DNA of 64,000 bases, taken from positions 3,269 to 67,268 of the forward strand of contig SFDM01000013.1 in the NCBI GenBank assembly GCA_004558205.1, read 5' to 3'. Position numbers and translations under genes: made by a program. This DNA comes from Pyramidobacter piscolens. GTDB taxonomy: Bacteria > Synergistota > Synergistia > Synergistales > Dethiosulfovibrionaceae. The notes below the pieces were generated by a model. It had not been told where the DNA came from. It was given only the letters and a program-made list of their open reading frames with translations, and searched no databases. Positions 1 to 8,535 of this stretch are shown here, one piece after another (positions within the stretch are counted from its first letter, which is position 1; each line of letters opens with the position of its first letter).

Positions 1-25
1 TCGAAATAGAAGTGATTTTTTTATG

Positions 26-31
26 CTACAA
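26..31 (+). promoter_or_regulatory. Probable -10 element of the IclR-family gene
   Basis: TACAAT preceded by TG (an extended -10) lies 38 bases before the preferred GTG start at 69. A -35 box would fall at the very edge of the window and is not convincing. Its position argues that an upstream GTG at 12 is not the true start. Confidence 0.4.
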
Positions 32-68
32 TGGGTCAATCGAGAGAACTCGAAAGGATGGATCGATT

Positions 69-884
69 GTGGAAGAACGGGTAAAAAGCAAGGAGTCGGA
101 ACGGCTGAACGCGTCGCTGATTTTCAGCCTTCAAATCCTCGACTACCTGGAAACAGCGGAGTCGGCGTCCCTTGCGGAACTCAGCGAAGCCGTAAAGATC
201 AATAAATCACGCGTCATTCGCCTGTGCGGCACCATGGAGCACATGGGCTACTTGATTCAGCGCGGCGACGGGCGCTACTTTCTGGGACCGCGGCTGCTGT
301 CGCTGGGAAGGGCCTTCGAGCGCTACAACCCCCTGCTGCAAGTGCTTCGCCCCGTGGTCGCGGAACTGTCGGAGGAACTGGACGAGAACGTGATGTTTCA
401 GGTCATCCGCAGCGGCAAACGGCTCTGTATATGCTCCGTCAACAGAGCGCAGTCGGGGCGCTATACCACGCCCGAAGGCAGCGAGGCCAAGTTTCCCTAT
501 GGCGCCGCCAGCAAGGTGCTTCTGACCTGGGGGCCTCCGGAACTGAGAGCGAAAATACTGAAGGAAGCGCCCTATCCTCGCTACACCGAGAATACACCCG
601 TCACCAGCGAAGAGCTTCTCGCGGCGCTCAGCCAAACCCAAGCCCGGGGATATGGAATCTCCTACGCCGAACGCACCTACGGCTCGGCCGCGCTTTCCGT
701 GCCGATTTTCGGCGCCGACGGCATCCTGCTGGGAGCGCTGAGCGTCGCCGGCACTATGGAGAGGATGACGCCGGAATTCGTGGAAAAAGCCCTGCCGCGC
801 CTCAAAAAAGCCGCCGCCTACGTTCAGTCCATGACCGCCGGCGCCGCCAGGTTCGAACCCAGAATACCCCGGCCTGACCGCTAA
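69..884 (+). CDS. IclR-family transcriptional regulator
   Basis: Predicted 271-residue regulator with the IclR layout: an N-terminal winged helix-turn-helix (about residues 15-75, including the recognition-helix stretch INKSRVIRLCGTMEHMGYL) and a C-terminal effector-binding domain (about 90-255, with the typical GSAALSVPIF segment). I prefer GTG at 69: AAAGGA lies 10 bases before it and the extra N-terminal residues from a GTG at 12 are unlike the family. The length fits the usual 250-270. IclR proteins usually control nearby catabolic operons. The neighbours to the left are outside the window, so the target is unknown. Confidence 0.85.
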   Translation: MEERVKSKESERLNASLIFSLQILDYLETAESASLAELSEAVKINKSRVIRLCGTMEHMGYLIQRGDGRYFLGPRLLSLGRAFERYNPLLQVLRPVVAELSEELDENVMFQVIRSGKRLCICSVNRAQSGRYTTPEGSEAKFPYGAASKVLLTWGPPELRAKILKEAPYPRYTENTPVTSEELLAALSQTQARGYGISYAERTYGSAALSVPIFGADGILLGALSVAGTMERMTPEFVEKALPRLKKAAAYVQSMTAGAARFEPRIPRPDR

Positions 885-905
885 ACGGCAATGTTATCCG
901 AATTC

Positions 906-954
906 AAAAGACAGGAGCCAGCCCGGAAGAATTCCGGGCTGGCTCCTGTCTTTT
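906..954. terminator. Bidirectional intrinsic terminator
   Basis: A perfect 23-bp inverted repeat (arms 906-928 and 932-954, loop GAA) bounded by AAAA and TTTT. It sits between the converging IclR-family and PDZ genes and can serve both. Confidence 0.9.
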
Positions 955-978
955 CATGGGTTCTTGTCGGGGAGGCGT

Positions 979-2106
979 TTAATTGGCGGTTCCCTTCATC
1001 TTGAGGAACAGTTCCTGCTGGCCGCGGGTCAGCGTCAGCAGGACGGTGAAGCCCTTTTCGAGACGGCCGGCGATGATCTCCCGGGCTTGGGCGGCCCCCT
1101 TTTCCGCGAAGGGCGTCAAGTTGATCTCCTTGATCATGTCGCCGGGCCTGACGCCTGCTTTTTCTGCGGGCGAGCCTTTGGACACCGACGTGACCTTGCC
1201 GGAAGCGTCGAACTCCAGGCCGCTGGAGAGTTTTTTCACTTCGGCCTGGGCAGAGGGTTTGGGAGTGTAATGCGGCGAAGCGGCGAGGACCTCTTCCATG
1301 CTGTAGCCCTCCCAGACCTGCGCACCAGGATAGAAGCGCTTGAGCCTCTCCACCTGGGCGGGGATGTAGGCGTTCTCCACCTGGGCGGTGTAGCGCTGGC
1401 CGCTGGGGCGCTCCATTTCAAGGGTGAAAGGCTTGCCGTACTGGGACCACTGGTATTTCCGCTCAAAGCTTTCGAGCGCCACGTCCACGGCGGGCGTTTT
1501 GTTGATGATGCGGATGCGGTCGCCGGGCTGGATTCCCGCGGCGGCGGCGGAACTCCCATCAAGCACGTCGTCGACGTACATCTCGGCGCCGGAGGCCTGG
1601 CGCGTGTAGATGCCCGCTCCGCAGCCGCCCGTGAAATAAGCCTGCAGGTAACGGCAGAGACCAAAGTAGTTTCTGTAGTTCTCGCGGATCACTTTCTCGC
1701 GGCGGCGTCCCGGGTTGGCCACCAGATCGGCCGCGACAGTGACGCGCACTCCGCCGTCGCGGCTGGGCAGGAACTGGAAGCAGGTCTGAACTTCGGCGTA
1801 TTCCAGGGGCTCGCGCTCATAACGTTCCGGTTCCTTGGGATCCTTGGTGCGGACCTTGATCATGGGCATGTAGATGCGCGCCGTGGACAGGTCTTCCGGT
1901 TCCGCCAGCACCAGCCTCAAATCGTTCTGCTGCAGGATGTCAAGCCGTGCGCTGACGTTTATCACGGCCAGGATAAAACGCTGGATCTCTTCGGGCGTAA
2001 AACCGTAAATCTGTATCGCCTCGTCTGAAGCAACCGCCGGAGAAACCCGGCAAAGGCAAAAGAACAAGATCATAAATGAAAAGCATTTCCTTACTGCGCG
2101 TCCCAT
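979..2106 (-). CDS. Secreted protein with two PDZ domains
   Basis: A 375-residue protein with an N-terminal signal peptide (hydrophobic residues 9-25, likely cleavage near AVA-SDE). A family-unassigned region follows (about 27-165), then two PDZ-type modules, one at about 165-260 (DGSSAAAAGIQPGDRIRII) and one at about 295-370 (KGSPAEKAGVRPGDMIKEI). No protease motif is visible, so it is likely a periplasmic or envelope adaptor rather than a DegP-type peptidase. A strong GGAGGTG ribosome site precedes the ATG. It is monocistronic, facing the IclR-family gene. Its substrate or partner is unknown. Confidence 0.8.
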   Translation of the reverse strand: MGRAVRKCFSFMILFFCLCRVSPAVASDEAIQIYGFTPEEIQRFILAVINVSARLDILQQNDLRLVLAEPEDLSTARIYMPMIKVRTKDPKEPERYEREPLEYAEVQTCFQFLPSRDGGVRVTVAADLVANPGRRREKVIRENYRNYFGLCRYLQAYFTGGCGAGIYTRQASGAEMYVDDVLDGSSAAAAGIQPGDRIRIINKTPAVDVALESFERKYQWSQYGKPFTLEMERPSGQRYTAQVENAYIPAQVERLKRFYPGAQVWEGYSMEEVLAASPHYTPKPSAQAEVKKLSSGLEFDASGKVTSVSKGSPAEKAGVRPGDMIKEINLTPFAEKGAAQAREIIAGRLEKGFTVLLTLTRGQQELFLKMKGTAN

Positions 2107-2323
2107 TGTAACACCTCCGAAAATAGGTTATGATCATTCTATCCTAATCTGGCCGTAAATGGTAGTGACTGGGAAAACATAAAAAAATTGTACCGGCGCA
2201 AAAAAGGGACTGAAAAATCCCCAAGGAAAGGCACTGAGCTGCACGGAATGAGGACTGCCATGGACGCGTTTCGATATGAACAACGTTGCCTATTGCGCCG
2301 AGACGTGCGGGAAAGGGGTTCCA

Positions 2324-3496
2324 ATGCAGGATAGAGACGAACTATTTCAGATTTCTTCTTTTATGCCCTACGCGGAGGAGCTTCTCCACGGGGGGAATGA
2401 GAGCGAACTCCTGAAACTTTTCTTTATACGCACGGAAACGGGGCTCTGTCTGCGCCGCGGACAAACGCTGGCGCTGGAAGGCGCTTCGCCTCTTTTTGAA
2501 GAACAAATGCGCACCTATCCTTATAAAGAACTGGCGCGGATCTTTCACAGAATTGTCATCAACAGGGAAGAGCTGATCTTCAACTATCCTCTGGAAAAAG
2601 AACTGACGCCGCTGCTTAAATCAGAAGTGGAGCACCTGTCGCTGGCGATCCGCCTCCTTGCCGACCGCCGCCGGAGCCAGCTGGCCGTGGAACAGCGCTA
2701 TCGGGAACAGTTCATTCAGGATCTTTTGTTTTCGAGGATCCACTATGAAGAGGAGCTTCGCAACCGGTCGGCTACCTATGGCTGGAAGCTTTCAGGAGCT
2801 CTCGCAGTACTGGTGATCGACATTGACGCGGCCTGTCCTTCGCCGGAGCAGCTGGCCCTCCCGGCGAAAAACCGCCTGAGAGCCCTGTTCCCCGACGTTA
2901 TTTTCTCTCACAGGGACCGCGGGATGGTCTTTCTGATACCGCTGGACTCGAACCGCAACGCCAAACGGGACCTTCAGCTGGCGGCGCCCGCGCTGCTCAG
3001 GGAACTGGACGGCTCGGCCGTCCTGGGGCTCAGCGGAAAACACGATTCGTTCCTGCAGGCCGGAGAAGCCTATCGGGAAGCCTCCAAAGCCGTGGAGATC
3101 CTACGGGCTTTTTTTCAGGGACGCCGATTGGCCTTCTGGGACGACCTGGGAGCTTACAAGCTTCTCTCCGACTTTGCCAACGCCGACGACGCGGGCAAGT
3201 TCGTCCGCGAAACGCTGGGAGTGGTGATCACTTACGACCGACAGCACAACGGAGAGCTGATGGAAACGCTGCAGGCCCTGGACCAGAACAACTGGAATCT
3301 CAGAGCCACGGCCACAGCGCTTTACGTGCATTACAACACCATGAAATACCGCTGCAAAAAGCTTGAGGAATTGCTGCCCATCGGCGAGGAGAACGGAGAG
3401 CTCCGCTTTTCCATCTCTCTGGCCCTCCGTCTTTACCGAATGCAGAAACCAGCGGCTCAATCTGTTTATTTGTCAGAACCAGACACTACCCGCTAA
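2324..3496 (+). CDS. PucR/CdaR-type transcriptional regulator
   Basis: About 390 residues. The C-terminus (about residues 330-370, including LRATATALYVHYNTMKYR) is the PucR-type helix-turn-helix. The preceding segment resembles the central GGDEF-like domain of CdaR/PucR regulators. The N-terminal part is not recognised and is probably a sensor. I chose ATG 2324 because AAAGGGG precedes it; an upstream ATG at 2276 has no ribosome site. The gene lies directly before a TRAP transporter and formimino-folate operon, which it probably controls. PucR relatives often govern purine, sugar-acid or amino-acid catabolism. Confidence 0.8.
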   Translation: MQDRDELFQISSFMPYAEELLHGGNESELLKLFFIRTETGLCLRRGQTLALEGASPLFEEQMRTYPYKELARIFHRIVINREELIFNYPLEKELTPLLKSEVEHLSLAIRLLADRRRSQLAVEQRYREQFIQDLLFSRIHYEEELRNRSATYGWKLSGALAVLVIDIDAACPSPEQLALPAKNRLRALFPDVIFSHRDRGMVFLIPLDSNRNAKRDLQLAAPALLRELDGSAVLGLSGKHDSFLQAGEAYREASKAVEILRAFFQGRRLAFWDDLGAYKLLSDFANADDAGKFVRETLGVVITYDRQHNGELMETLQALDQNNWNLRATATALYVHYNTMKYRCKKLEELLPIGEENGELRFSISLALRLYRMQKPAAQSVYLSEPDTTR

Positions 3497-3533
3497 AAAC
3501 CTTTGTCCTATTTGGACAAATACTTTTAGCGGG
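3489..3533 (+). terminator. Two-tier hairpin terminator after the PucR-type gene
   Basis: Outer stem CCCGCTAAAA/TTTTAGCGGG encloses an inner stem TTTGTCC/GGACAAA and is followed by TTTCATTTT. It begins inside the last codons of the regulator gene. Confidence 0.75.
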
Positions 3534-3685
3534 TTTCATTTTATACTTTTATCGCCAGTGAAAGAAAGTTATTTTAGCTTTGTTGTTTTTTCAGCTCGGC
3601 CTCTTAAAGCCAGAGAAACGGATCCTATGCTCCAAAAGAACGTTATGCGAACCGCTTTTACCAGATGAAAGAAGGAGGAGTTTGT

Positions 3686-4228
3686 ATGTGGCTGCTCAGA
3701 GGAATCGATGGGCTCATGGAGCGTTTTGAACGCTTCGCCATCGCCGGAAGCATTATCCTCATGGCTCTTGTCTGCATCGTCAACGTGTTGTGCCGCAACC
3801 TGATCAACTACAGCCTCAGTTATGCCGAAGAGGTCTGTCAGTTTGCGATCGTGTGGGTCACCTTTATGGGGGCCAGCTATGCCGCGAGGCATGGCGTGCA
3901 TATCCGCATGTCGGCGCTTTACGACATGATGCCACCGGCGTTCAGGAAAATCATGATGGTTATCATGTCCCTCGGAACAGGGCTTCTGATGTTCCTTCTC
4001 GCATGGTACGCCTACCGCTATGTGGGCAAGATGGCAGTTTCGGGGCGCGTTTCTCCGGCTCTGAGAATTCCCATGTGGTGGATCATGGTCTGGGTGCCGC
4101 TGGGATTTATCTGCACCGGAGTACAGTATATGATCACGTTCTTGAAAAATCTCTCGTCTTCCGACATCTGGGTCGCCCCAGCCGTCAAAGACGGCGAGAA
4201 CGACGAAAACAATGACTATGCGCTGTAG
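3686..4228 (+). CDS. TRAP transporter small membrane subunit (DctQ family)
   Basis: About 180 residues with four hydrophobic membrane segments (roughly residues 18-38, 55-75, 92-112, 130-150), the size and layout of DctQ subunits. The ATG at 3686 follows GAAGGAGGAG and is preferred over an upstream in-frame codon at 3665. It is the first gene of a dctQ-dctM-dctP set followed by formimidoyltransferase, so the transporter probably brings in an amino acid or imidazole/purine breakdown product. The substrate cannot be read from the sequence. Confidence 0.85.
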   Translation: MWLLRGIDGLMERFERFAIAGSIILMALVCIVNVLCRNLINYSLSYAEEVCQFAIVWVTFMGASYAARHGVHIRMSALYDMMPPAFRKIMMVIMSLGTGLLMFLLAWYAYRYVGKMAVSGRVSPALRIPMWWIMVWVPLGFICTGVQYMITFLKNLSSSDIWVAPAVKDGENDENNDYAL

Positions 4229-4243
4229 AGGGAGGAATATCTC

Positions 4244-5518
4244 ATGCTGACAACTCTTATGGGCGTTATGGTGGTCTTGCTGCTTCTGGGCTTCCCGATG
4301 ATGGTGCCCCTGATCGGCGGCGCTCTGGTCACGCTGGCGCTCTATTTTCCCAAGCTCGACCCGCTGACTTTGATTCAGCAGACTGTGGGCGGCGTGCAGT
4401 CCATGTCGCTGATCGCCGTTCCCATGTTCATCTTGGCAGCCGATATCATGACCGCCGGGCAGGTAGCCAAACGCCTTCTGAATTTCGTGGTGGCTTTTAC
4501 GGGCCATCGGCGCGGCGGATTGCCCATCGCGACGGCGGCCGCCTGCACCATGTTCGGCGCCGTATCGGGTTCCACGCAGGCGACAGTGGTCGCCATCGGA
4601 GGGCCCATGCGCCCCATGCTCCTTACCGCTGGCTATTCGCCCTCCTTCTCCACGGCGCTGATCATCAACTCAGCGGTAATCGCTCTGCTGATCCCGCCCA
4701 GCGTCTATATGATCGTCTACGGCGTGGTCAGCGGAGCTTCCGTCGGTGAGCTCTTCATCGCCGGCATCGGGCCGGGACTGCTGATCTTCCTGTTCTTCGC
4801 CGTTTACTGCTATTTTATTTCCGACCCAAAGAACGTGATCGCCCGAGTTCCCTGGAAAGGGCGCATGAAGGCCTTTAAAGAAGCTCTGCTGAGCTTCACC
4901 TTCCCTCTGATCATCTTCGGCGGCATTTACTCGGGCGTTTTCAGCCCTACCGAAGCGGCCGCGGTGTCGGTGCTTTATGCTTTCATTCTGGAGTTTTTCG
5001 TCTACAAATCCCTCAAGCTCAAGGACATCCCGGCGCTGGCGCTGCGCACCGGCGTGGTGACGGCCGTGGTGTTTATCCTGATCGCCGTAGGACAGGCCTT
5101 TTCCTGGACGGTTTCCTTTGCCAGAATTCCCAACATGATACTGCCCTCGTTGCTGGGAGACGCCCCCTCGCAGCTCCGGATTCTTACGGTGCTCTCTGTC
5201 GCCTACTTTATAGGCTGTATGTTCGTGGATCCCGTGGTGGTCATCATGATCCTGACGCCTATCTTCCGCCAGCCCATCGCAGCTTCCGGCATCGACAGCG
5301 TCCTGGTAGGCATCATCGTCACGCTTCAAGCCGCCATCGGCTCAACGACACCGCCTTTCGGGTGCAATATTTTCACGGCCATCCCTATCTTCAAGCAGAA
5401 ATATCTCGACGTGGTCCGAGGCGTCCCGCCCTTTGTCATCATGATGGTCATCATATCGGGGCTGCTGGTGATATTCCCCCAGATCGCGCTGTTCCTCAGG
5501 GACATGGCGGTACGCTAG
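4244..5518 (+). CDS. TRAP transporter large membrane subunit (DctM family)
   Basis: 424 residues, typical length for DctM, with about a dozen hydrophobic segments and the family stretches GAVSGSTQATVVAIGG and GIYSGVFSPTEAAAVSVLYA. It provides the sodium-driven translocation path across the inner membrane. It starts 16 bases after dctQ with a GGAGG ribosome site and is followed by the binding protein. Confidence 0.92.
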   Translation: MLTTLMGVMVVLLLLGFPMMVPLIGGALVTLALYFPKLDPLTLIQQTVGGVQSMSLIAVPMFILAADIMTAGQVAKRLLNFVVAFTGHRRGGLPIATAAACTMFGAVSGSTQATVVAIGGPMRPMLLTAGYSPSFSTALIINSAVIALLIPPSVYMIVYGVVSGASVGELFIAGIGPGLLIFLFFAVYCYFISDPKNVIARVPWKGRMKAFKEALLSFTFPLIIFGGIYSGVFSPTEAAAVSVLYAFILEFFVYKSLKLKDIPALALRTGVVTAVVFILIAVGQAFSWTVSFARIPNMILPSLLGDAPSQLRILTVLSVAYFIGCMFVDPVVVIMILTPIFRQPIAASGIDSVLVGIIVTLQAAIGSTTPPFGCNIFTAIPIFKQKYLDVVRGVPPFVIMMVIISGLLVIFPQIALFLRDMAVR

Positions 5519-5609
5519 GTGTTTTCGGGCCGTCCTGCCCACCGGGCAGAGGCTGCTGTAAAGGTCATTCCAATCCATGTTTCCATTTATCTTAAGGAGG
5601 TTTTAATCC

Positions 5610-6641
5610 ATGAAACGCACTCTTGCTCTCGCGCTTGCACTCGCTCTGTTCGCTGCTCCCGCCGCCTTTGCCGCCAAATATGAATGGCGTCTCGCTGAGG
5701 AAGAAATCACCGACAGCGTCTGCGACGTCTACGCGAAGGAATTCGCCCGGCTCCTGAAGGAAAAATCCAACGGCGATATCAACCTCGAAGTTTATCCTCT
5801 TGGAACCCTCGGCACGCCCGAAGAGATCTTCGAGCTCTGCCAGAACGGCGCCATCGAGTTCGTCCTCGACGGCGCGGGACAGGTCGGCAGCTTCGTGCCG
5901 GAAAACCAGATTTTCTCCCTTCAGTTCCTGTTCTCCGATAACCAGGAAGTCAATGAGAAAATTCTCGCCACCAGCAAGGCGCTGAATGAGATGCTCTCCG
6001 ATGTGTACGCCAGCCGGGGCATCAAGATGCTGGCCTATTGGAGCGAAGGCGCCATGGACTGGACCGCCAGCAGGCCGCTGCTCCAGCCGGGGGACTTCAG
6101 GGGCCTGAAAATGCGCACCATGCCTTCGCCCATGATCGTGGAATCCTATAAGGTCTATGGAGCCAACCCCACGCCCGTGCCTTTCATGGAAGTCTACAGC
6201 GGGCTGCAGCTGAACATGATCGAAGGCCAGGAGAACGCCCCCTATATCACCCAGGAAATGAAGTTCATGGAAGTGCAGAAGTACTACATCCAGTCCTCGC
6301 ACAAGATCTACATCATGCAGACCATGGCGAACAAGGACTTCTTCGACGGGCTGCCCTCTCATATCCAGAAGATTGTCCTGGACTGCGTAGCGGAGCTTCG
6401 CGCCTTTGGATACAAGGCTCAGGAAGACCTGAACGCAAAACGCCTCGACATGATCGTAAAGGCGATGAAACCCGATCAGAAGCTGGTCAAACTGTCCCCC
6501 GAAGCGCGGGCGCAGTTCCGTGAGATCTCGAAGAACACCGATAAGACCTATCTTGAAGTATCAGGCAATCCAGAGCTGGCACAGAAAATGCTCGACGTGA
6601 TCCGTCAGGAAATCGCCGCAGCAGAAGCCGCCGCTAAATAA
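5610..6641 (+). CDS. TRAP transporter substrate-binding protein (DctP family)
   Basis: 343 residues with a clear signal peptide (MKRT then an Ala/Leu-rich core, cleavage near AFA-AKY). The DctP fold is indicated by GDFRGLKMRTMPSPM, which holds the conserved arginine that contacts the substrate carboxylate, and by PVPFMEVYSGLQLNMIEGQE. AAGGAGG precedes the ATG. It is the periplasmic component of the same system as the two upstream genes. The arginine suggests a carboxylated substrate. Confidence 0.92.
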   Translation: MKRTLALALALALFAAPAAFAAKYEWRLAEEEITDSVCDVYAKEFARLLKEKSNGDINLEVYPLGTLGTPEEIFELCQNGAIEFVLDGAGQVGSFVPENQIFSLQFLFSDNQEVNEKILATSKALNEMLSDVYASRGIKMLAYWSEGAMDWTASRPLLQPGDFRGLKMRTMPSPMIVESYKVYGANPTPVPFMEVYSGLQLNMIEGQENAPYITQEMKFMEVQKYYIQSSHKIYIMQTMANKDFFDGLPSHIQKIVLDCVAELRAFGYKAQEDLNAKRLDMIVKAMKPDQKLVKLSPEARAQFREISKNTDKTYLEVSGNPELAQKMLDVIRQEIAAAEAAAK

Positions 6642-6669
6642 GACATTCATTTTTAGGAGGATTCATACA

Positions 6670-7596
6670 ATGCAGGGCAAAAAATACATTCACGCCGTTC
6701 CCAATTTCAGCGAGGGACGCCGCCCCGAAGTCATCGAGGCCATCGTCGACCAGATCCGCAGCGCGAAAGGCGTCAAACTGATCGGGCATTTTCCCGACGC
6801 CGACTTCAACCGTACGGTAATCGAGTGCATCGGCGAGCCTGAACCGCTGATGGAAGCGCTTTTGAACATGGCGGGCAAGTCCTATGAGCTCATCAACATG
6901 GAAGAACAGAAGGGCAAGCACCCCCGCATCGGCGCACAGGACACGATCCCCGTCTTCCCGCTGCTGAACGTGACCCTCGACGAGTGCCGCGACTTCGCCG
7001 AAAAGCTCGGCGCCGAGGTGTACAGCCGTTTCAAGGTCCCCGTCTACTTCAGCGGCCTGAACGCCCGCAACGAGCAGCGCAAAGAGCTGGCCTTCATCCG
7101 CGCAGGCCAGTTCGAGGGGCTGAGAGCCGCGGCCCATACGCCGGAGCGAGCTCCCGACATCGGTCCTGCCGCCCTCCACCCCACGGCTGGAGCCACCATC
7201 GTCAGCGCCGCTGAGAGCAACCTCACAGCCATCAACGTGCTTCTGAACACCACCGACATGGAGATCGGCAAGAGGATCGCGAAGATGATGCGCGGCCCCT
7301 CTGGCGGTTTCAGCACCATCCGCTGCGTGGCCTTCAAGCCCGACGGATACGACAACGTGGCCATTTCCATGAACATGTTCGACATCGTCAACACTCCGAT
7401 TTACCGCGCCTTCCAGGTCATCCAGAACGAAGCCGCCCGTTACGGCCTGACGGTGATCGGCACTCAGGTCTGCGGCACGCTGAAGCAGAAGGCTCTGATC
7501 GTCTGCGCCGAATACTTCCTGCGCCTGATCGACTTCGATGAGAAGCAGATCGTGGAGAACAACATCCTCTCGCTGATCAGCGAAGGCGAAGCTTAG
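6670..7596 (+). CDS. ftcD: Glutamate (or glycine) formimidoyltransferase
   Basis: 308 residues matching the formiminotransferase half of FtcD: VPNFSEGRR at the N-terminus, then HPRIGAQDTIPVFPL and the C-terminal subdomain with GPSGGFSTIRCVAFK. The enzyme moves a formimino group from formiminoglutamate (histidine breakdown) or formiminoglycine (purine breakdown) to tetrahydrofolate in the cytoplasm. The cyclodeaminase half is a separate downstream gene, as in many anaerobes. It is 28 bases after the TRAP binding protein and clearly in the same operon. Confidence 0.93.
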   Translation: MQGKKYIHAVPNFSEGRRPEVIEAIVDQIRSAKGVKLIGHFPDADFNRTVIECIGEPEPLMEALLNMAGKSYELINMEEQKGKHPRIGAQDTIPVFPLLNVTLDECRDFAEKLGAEVYSRFKVPVYFSGLNARNEQRKELAFIRAGQFEGLRAAAHTPERAPDIGPAALHPTAGATIVSAAESNLTAINVLLNTTDMEIGKRIAKMMRGPSGGFSTIRCVAFKPDGYDNVAISMNMFDIVNTPIYRAFQVIQNEAARYGLTVIGTQVCGTLKQKALIVCAEYFLRLIDFDEKQIVENNILSLISEGEA

Positions 7597-7626
7597 AAAA
7601 ACGCGGCGGCGCAAAAATACAACAAC

Positions 7627-7662
7627 AAAGGGGGAAGCTCTTCAATACAGAATTTCCCCTTT
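7627..7662 (+). other. Intercistronic hairpin
   Basis: AAAGGGGGAA and TTTCCCCTTT can pair around a short loop just before the parS site and the cyclodeaminase gene. There is no long U tract, so it is more likely an mRNA stabiliser or partial attenuator than a terminator. Confidence 0.4.
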
Positions 7663-7670
7663 CGACCATG

Positions 7671-7688
7671 ATGTTCCACGTGGAACAT
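7671..7688. other. parS-like ParB binding site 1
   Basis: Perfect 18-bp palindrome ATGTTCCACGTGGAACAT, between formimidoyltransferase and cyclodeaminase genes. The inner 16 bases match the bacterial parS consensus. Identical copies lie at 42922 and 63698. Confidence 0.85.
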
Positions 7689-7710
7689 TTTCTTTGGAGG
7701 GATGAGCCTC

Positions 7711-8358
7711 ATGTTTGACTCCAACTATCAGCTGGGGAAATTTTTAGAGGAAATGGCCTCCGATTCCCCTGTTCCGGCCGGCGCCTGCGCGGCCGCCGCG
7801 TCGGGCGCCATGGGAGCGGCGCTCTTGTCCATGATGGCCCGCCTGACGAGAGGCAAGCGCGGTTATGAAGAACAGGAAGAGCTCATGAAGGAACTGCTCC
7901 GCAAAAGCGAGGCGCTCACCGCCCGTCTGGTCCAGGACTCCGAGGCCGACGTCCAGGCCTATAACAGCCTTATGGTCGCCCTAAAACTCCCCCGCCACAA
8001 CGACAGCGAAAAGGGCGCGCGCCACCGCGCCATTCAATCAGCCTGGATACAGGCCACCGAATCCCCTTTGGCCATCGCGGAAGATTGCCTTCATGTGCTT
8101 GCGCTCTGCTCCGCGGCCGCTGAAAAAGGCAACGCCAGCGCGGCCAGCGACGTGGGCGTCGCCGCCATGGAAGCCCGATGCGGCCTTGAAGGCGCGATTC
8201 TCAGCGTCCGTTTCAACCTTTCCCATGTGGAAGATAAAAACTTTGCCACCCAAACATTAGCACAGCTTATCCAGATGAGCGGCGAGGGGGAAAAATACGC
8301 CCGCCAAGTTCAAAAACTAATGGAACAGCATCTTAACGCGCTGCGCCCGCATCCCTGA
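7711..8358 (+). CDS. fchA: Formimidoyltetrahydrofolate cyclodeaminase
   Basis: About 215 residues resembling the cyclodeaminase half of FtcD/FchA: the N-terminal Ala/Gly-rich helix with PVPAGACAAAASGAMGAALL (usually SP-P-GGGSAAA) followed by LTRGK, then long helices. It converts 5-formimino-THF to 5,10-methenyl-THF and ammonia, completing the reaction started by the upstream transferase. ATG 7711 sits 10 bases after GGAGG; the ATG at 7702 is too close. The parS-like palindrome lies in the gap before it, and a strong terminator follows. Confidence 0.9.
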   Translation: MFDSNYQLGKFLEEMASDSPVPAGACAAAASGAMGAALLSMMARLTRGKRGYEEQEELMKELLRKSEALTARLVQDSEADVQAYNSLMVALKLPRHNDSEKGARHRAIQSAWIQATESPLAIAEDCLHVLALCSAAAEKGNASAASDVGVAAMEARCGLEGAILSVRFNLSHVEDKNFATQTLAQLIQMSGEGEKYARQVQKLMEQHLNALRPHP

Positions 8359-8400
8359 CGCTCTTCACGCTTCATCAAAGCCGAGGTCAAAGCAATTCAG

Positions 8401-8447
8401 AAAAAAGAGCAGAAAGCCCTTTTAATAGGGACGTTCTGCTCTTTTTT
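8401..8447 (+). terminator. Intrinsic terminator of the formimino-folate operon
   Basis: Arms AAAAAAGAGCAGAA (8401-8414) and TTCTGCTCTTTTTT (8434-8447) with an extra inner CCCT/AGGG pair; the right arm ends in a T run. Confidence 0.9.
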
Positions 8448-8535
8448 CATCCGGTTTTTTCTCTTTTGTTTTTAGAAGAATCAGCTATACTTGAAAAAAT
8501 ATCTCAGTCACGTCCCATTCAAGGAGGTCTCCCCT

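Noticed and set aside
850..870. GGTTCGAAC, resembling a tRNA T-loop
   Set aside because: It lies in the IclR-family coding frame and no cloverleaf can be drawn around it.
3569..4507. Open frame of 312 codons on the minus strand
   Set aside because: Antisense to the TRAP subunits, composition rich in His, Asp and Gln, no ribosome site.
7671..7688. Operator of a local transcription factor
   Set aside because: The same palindrome recurs unchanged beside unrelated genes at 42922 and 63698 and matches the parS consensus, so a partition site is more likely.
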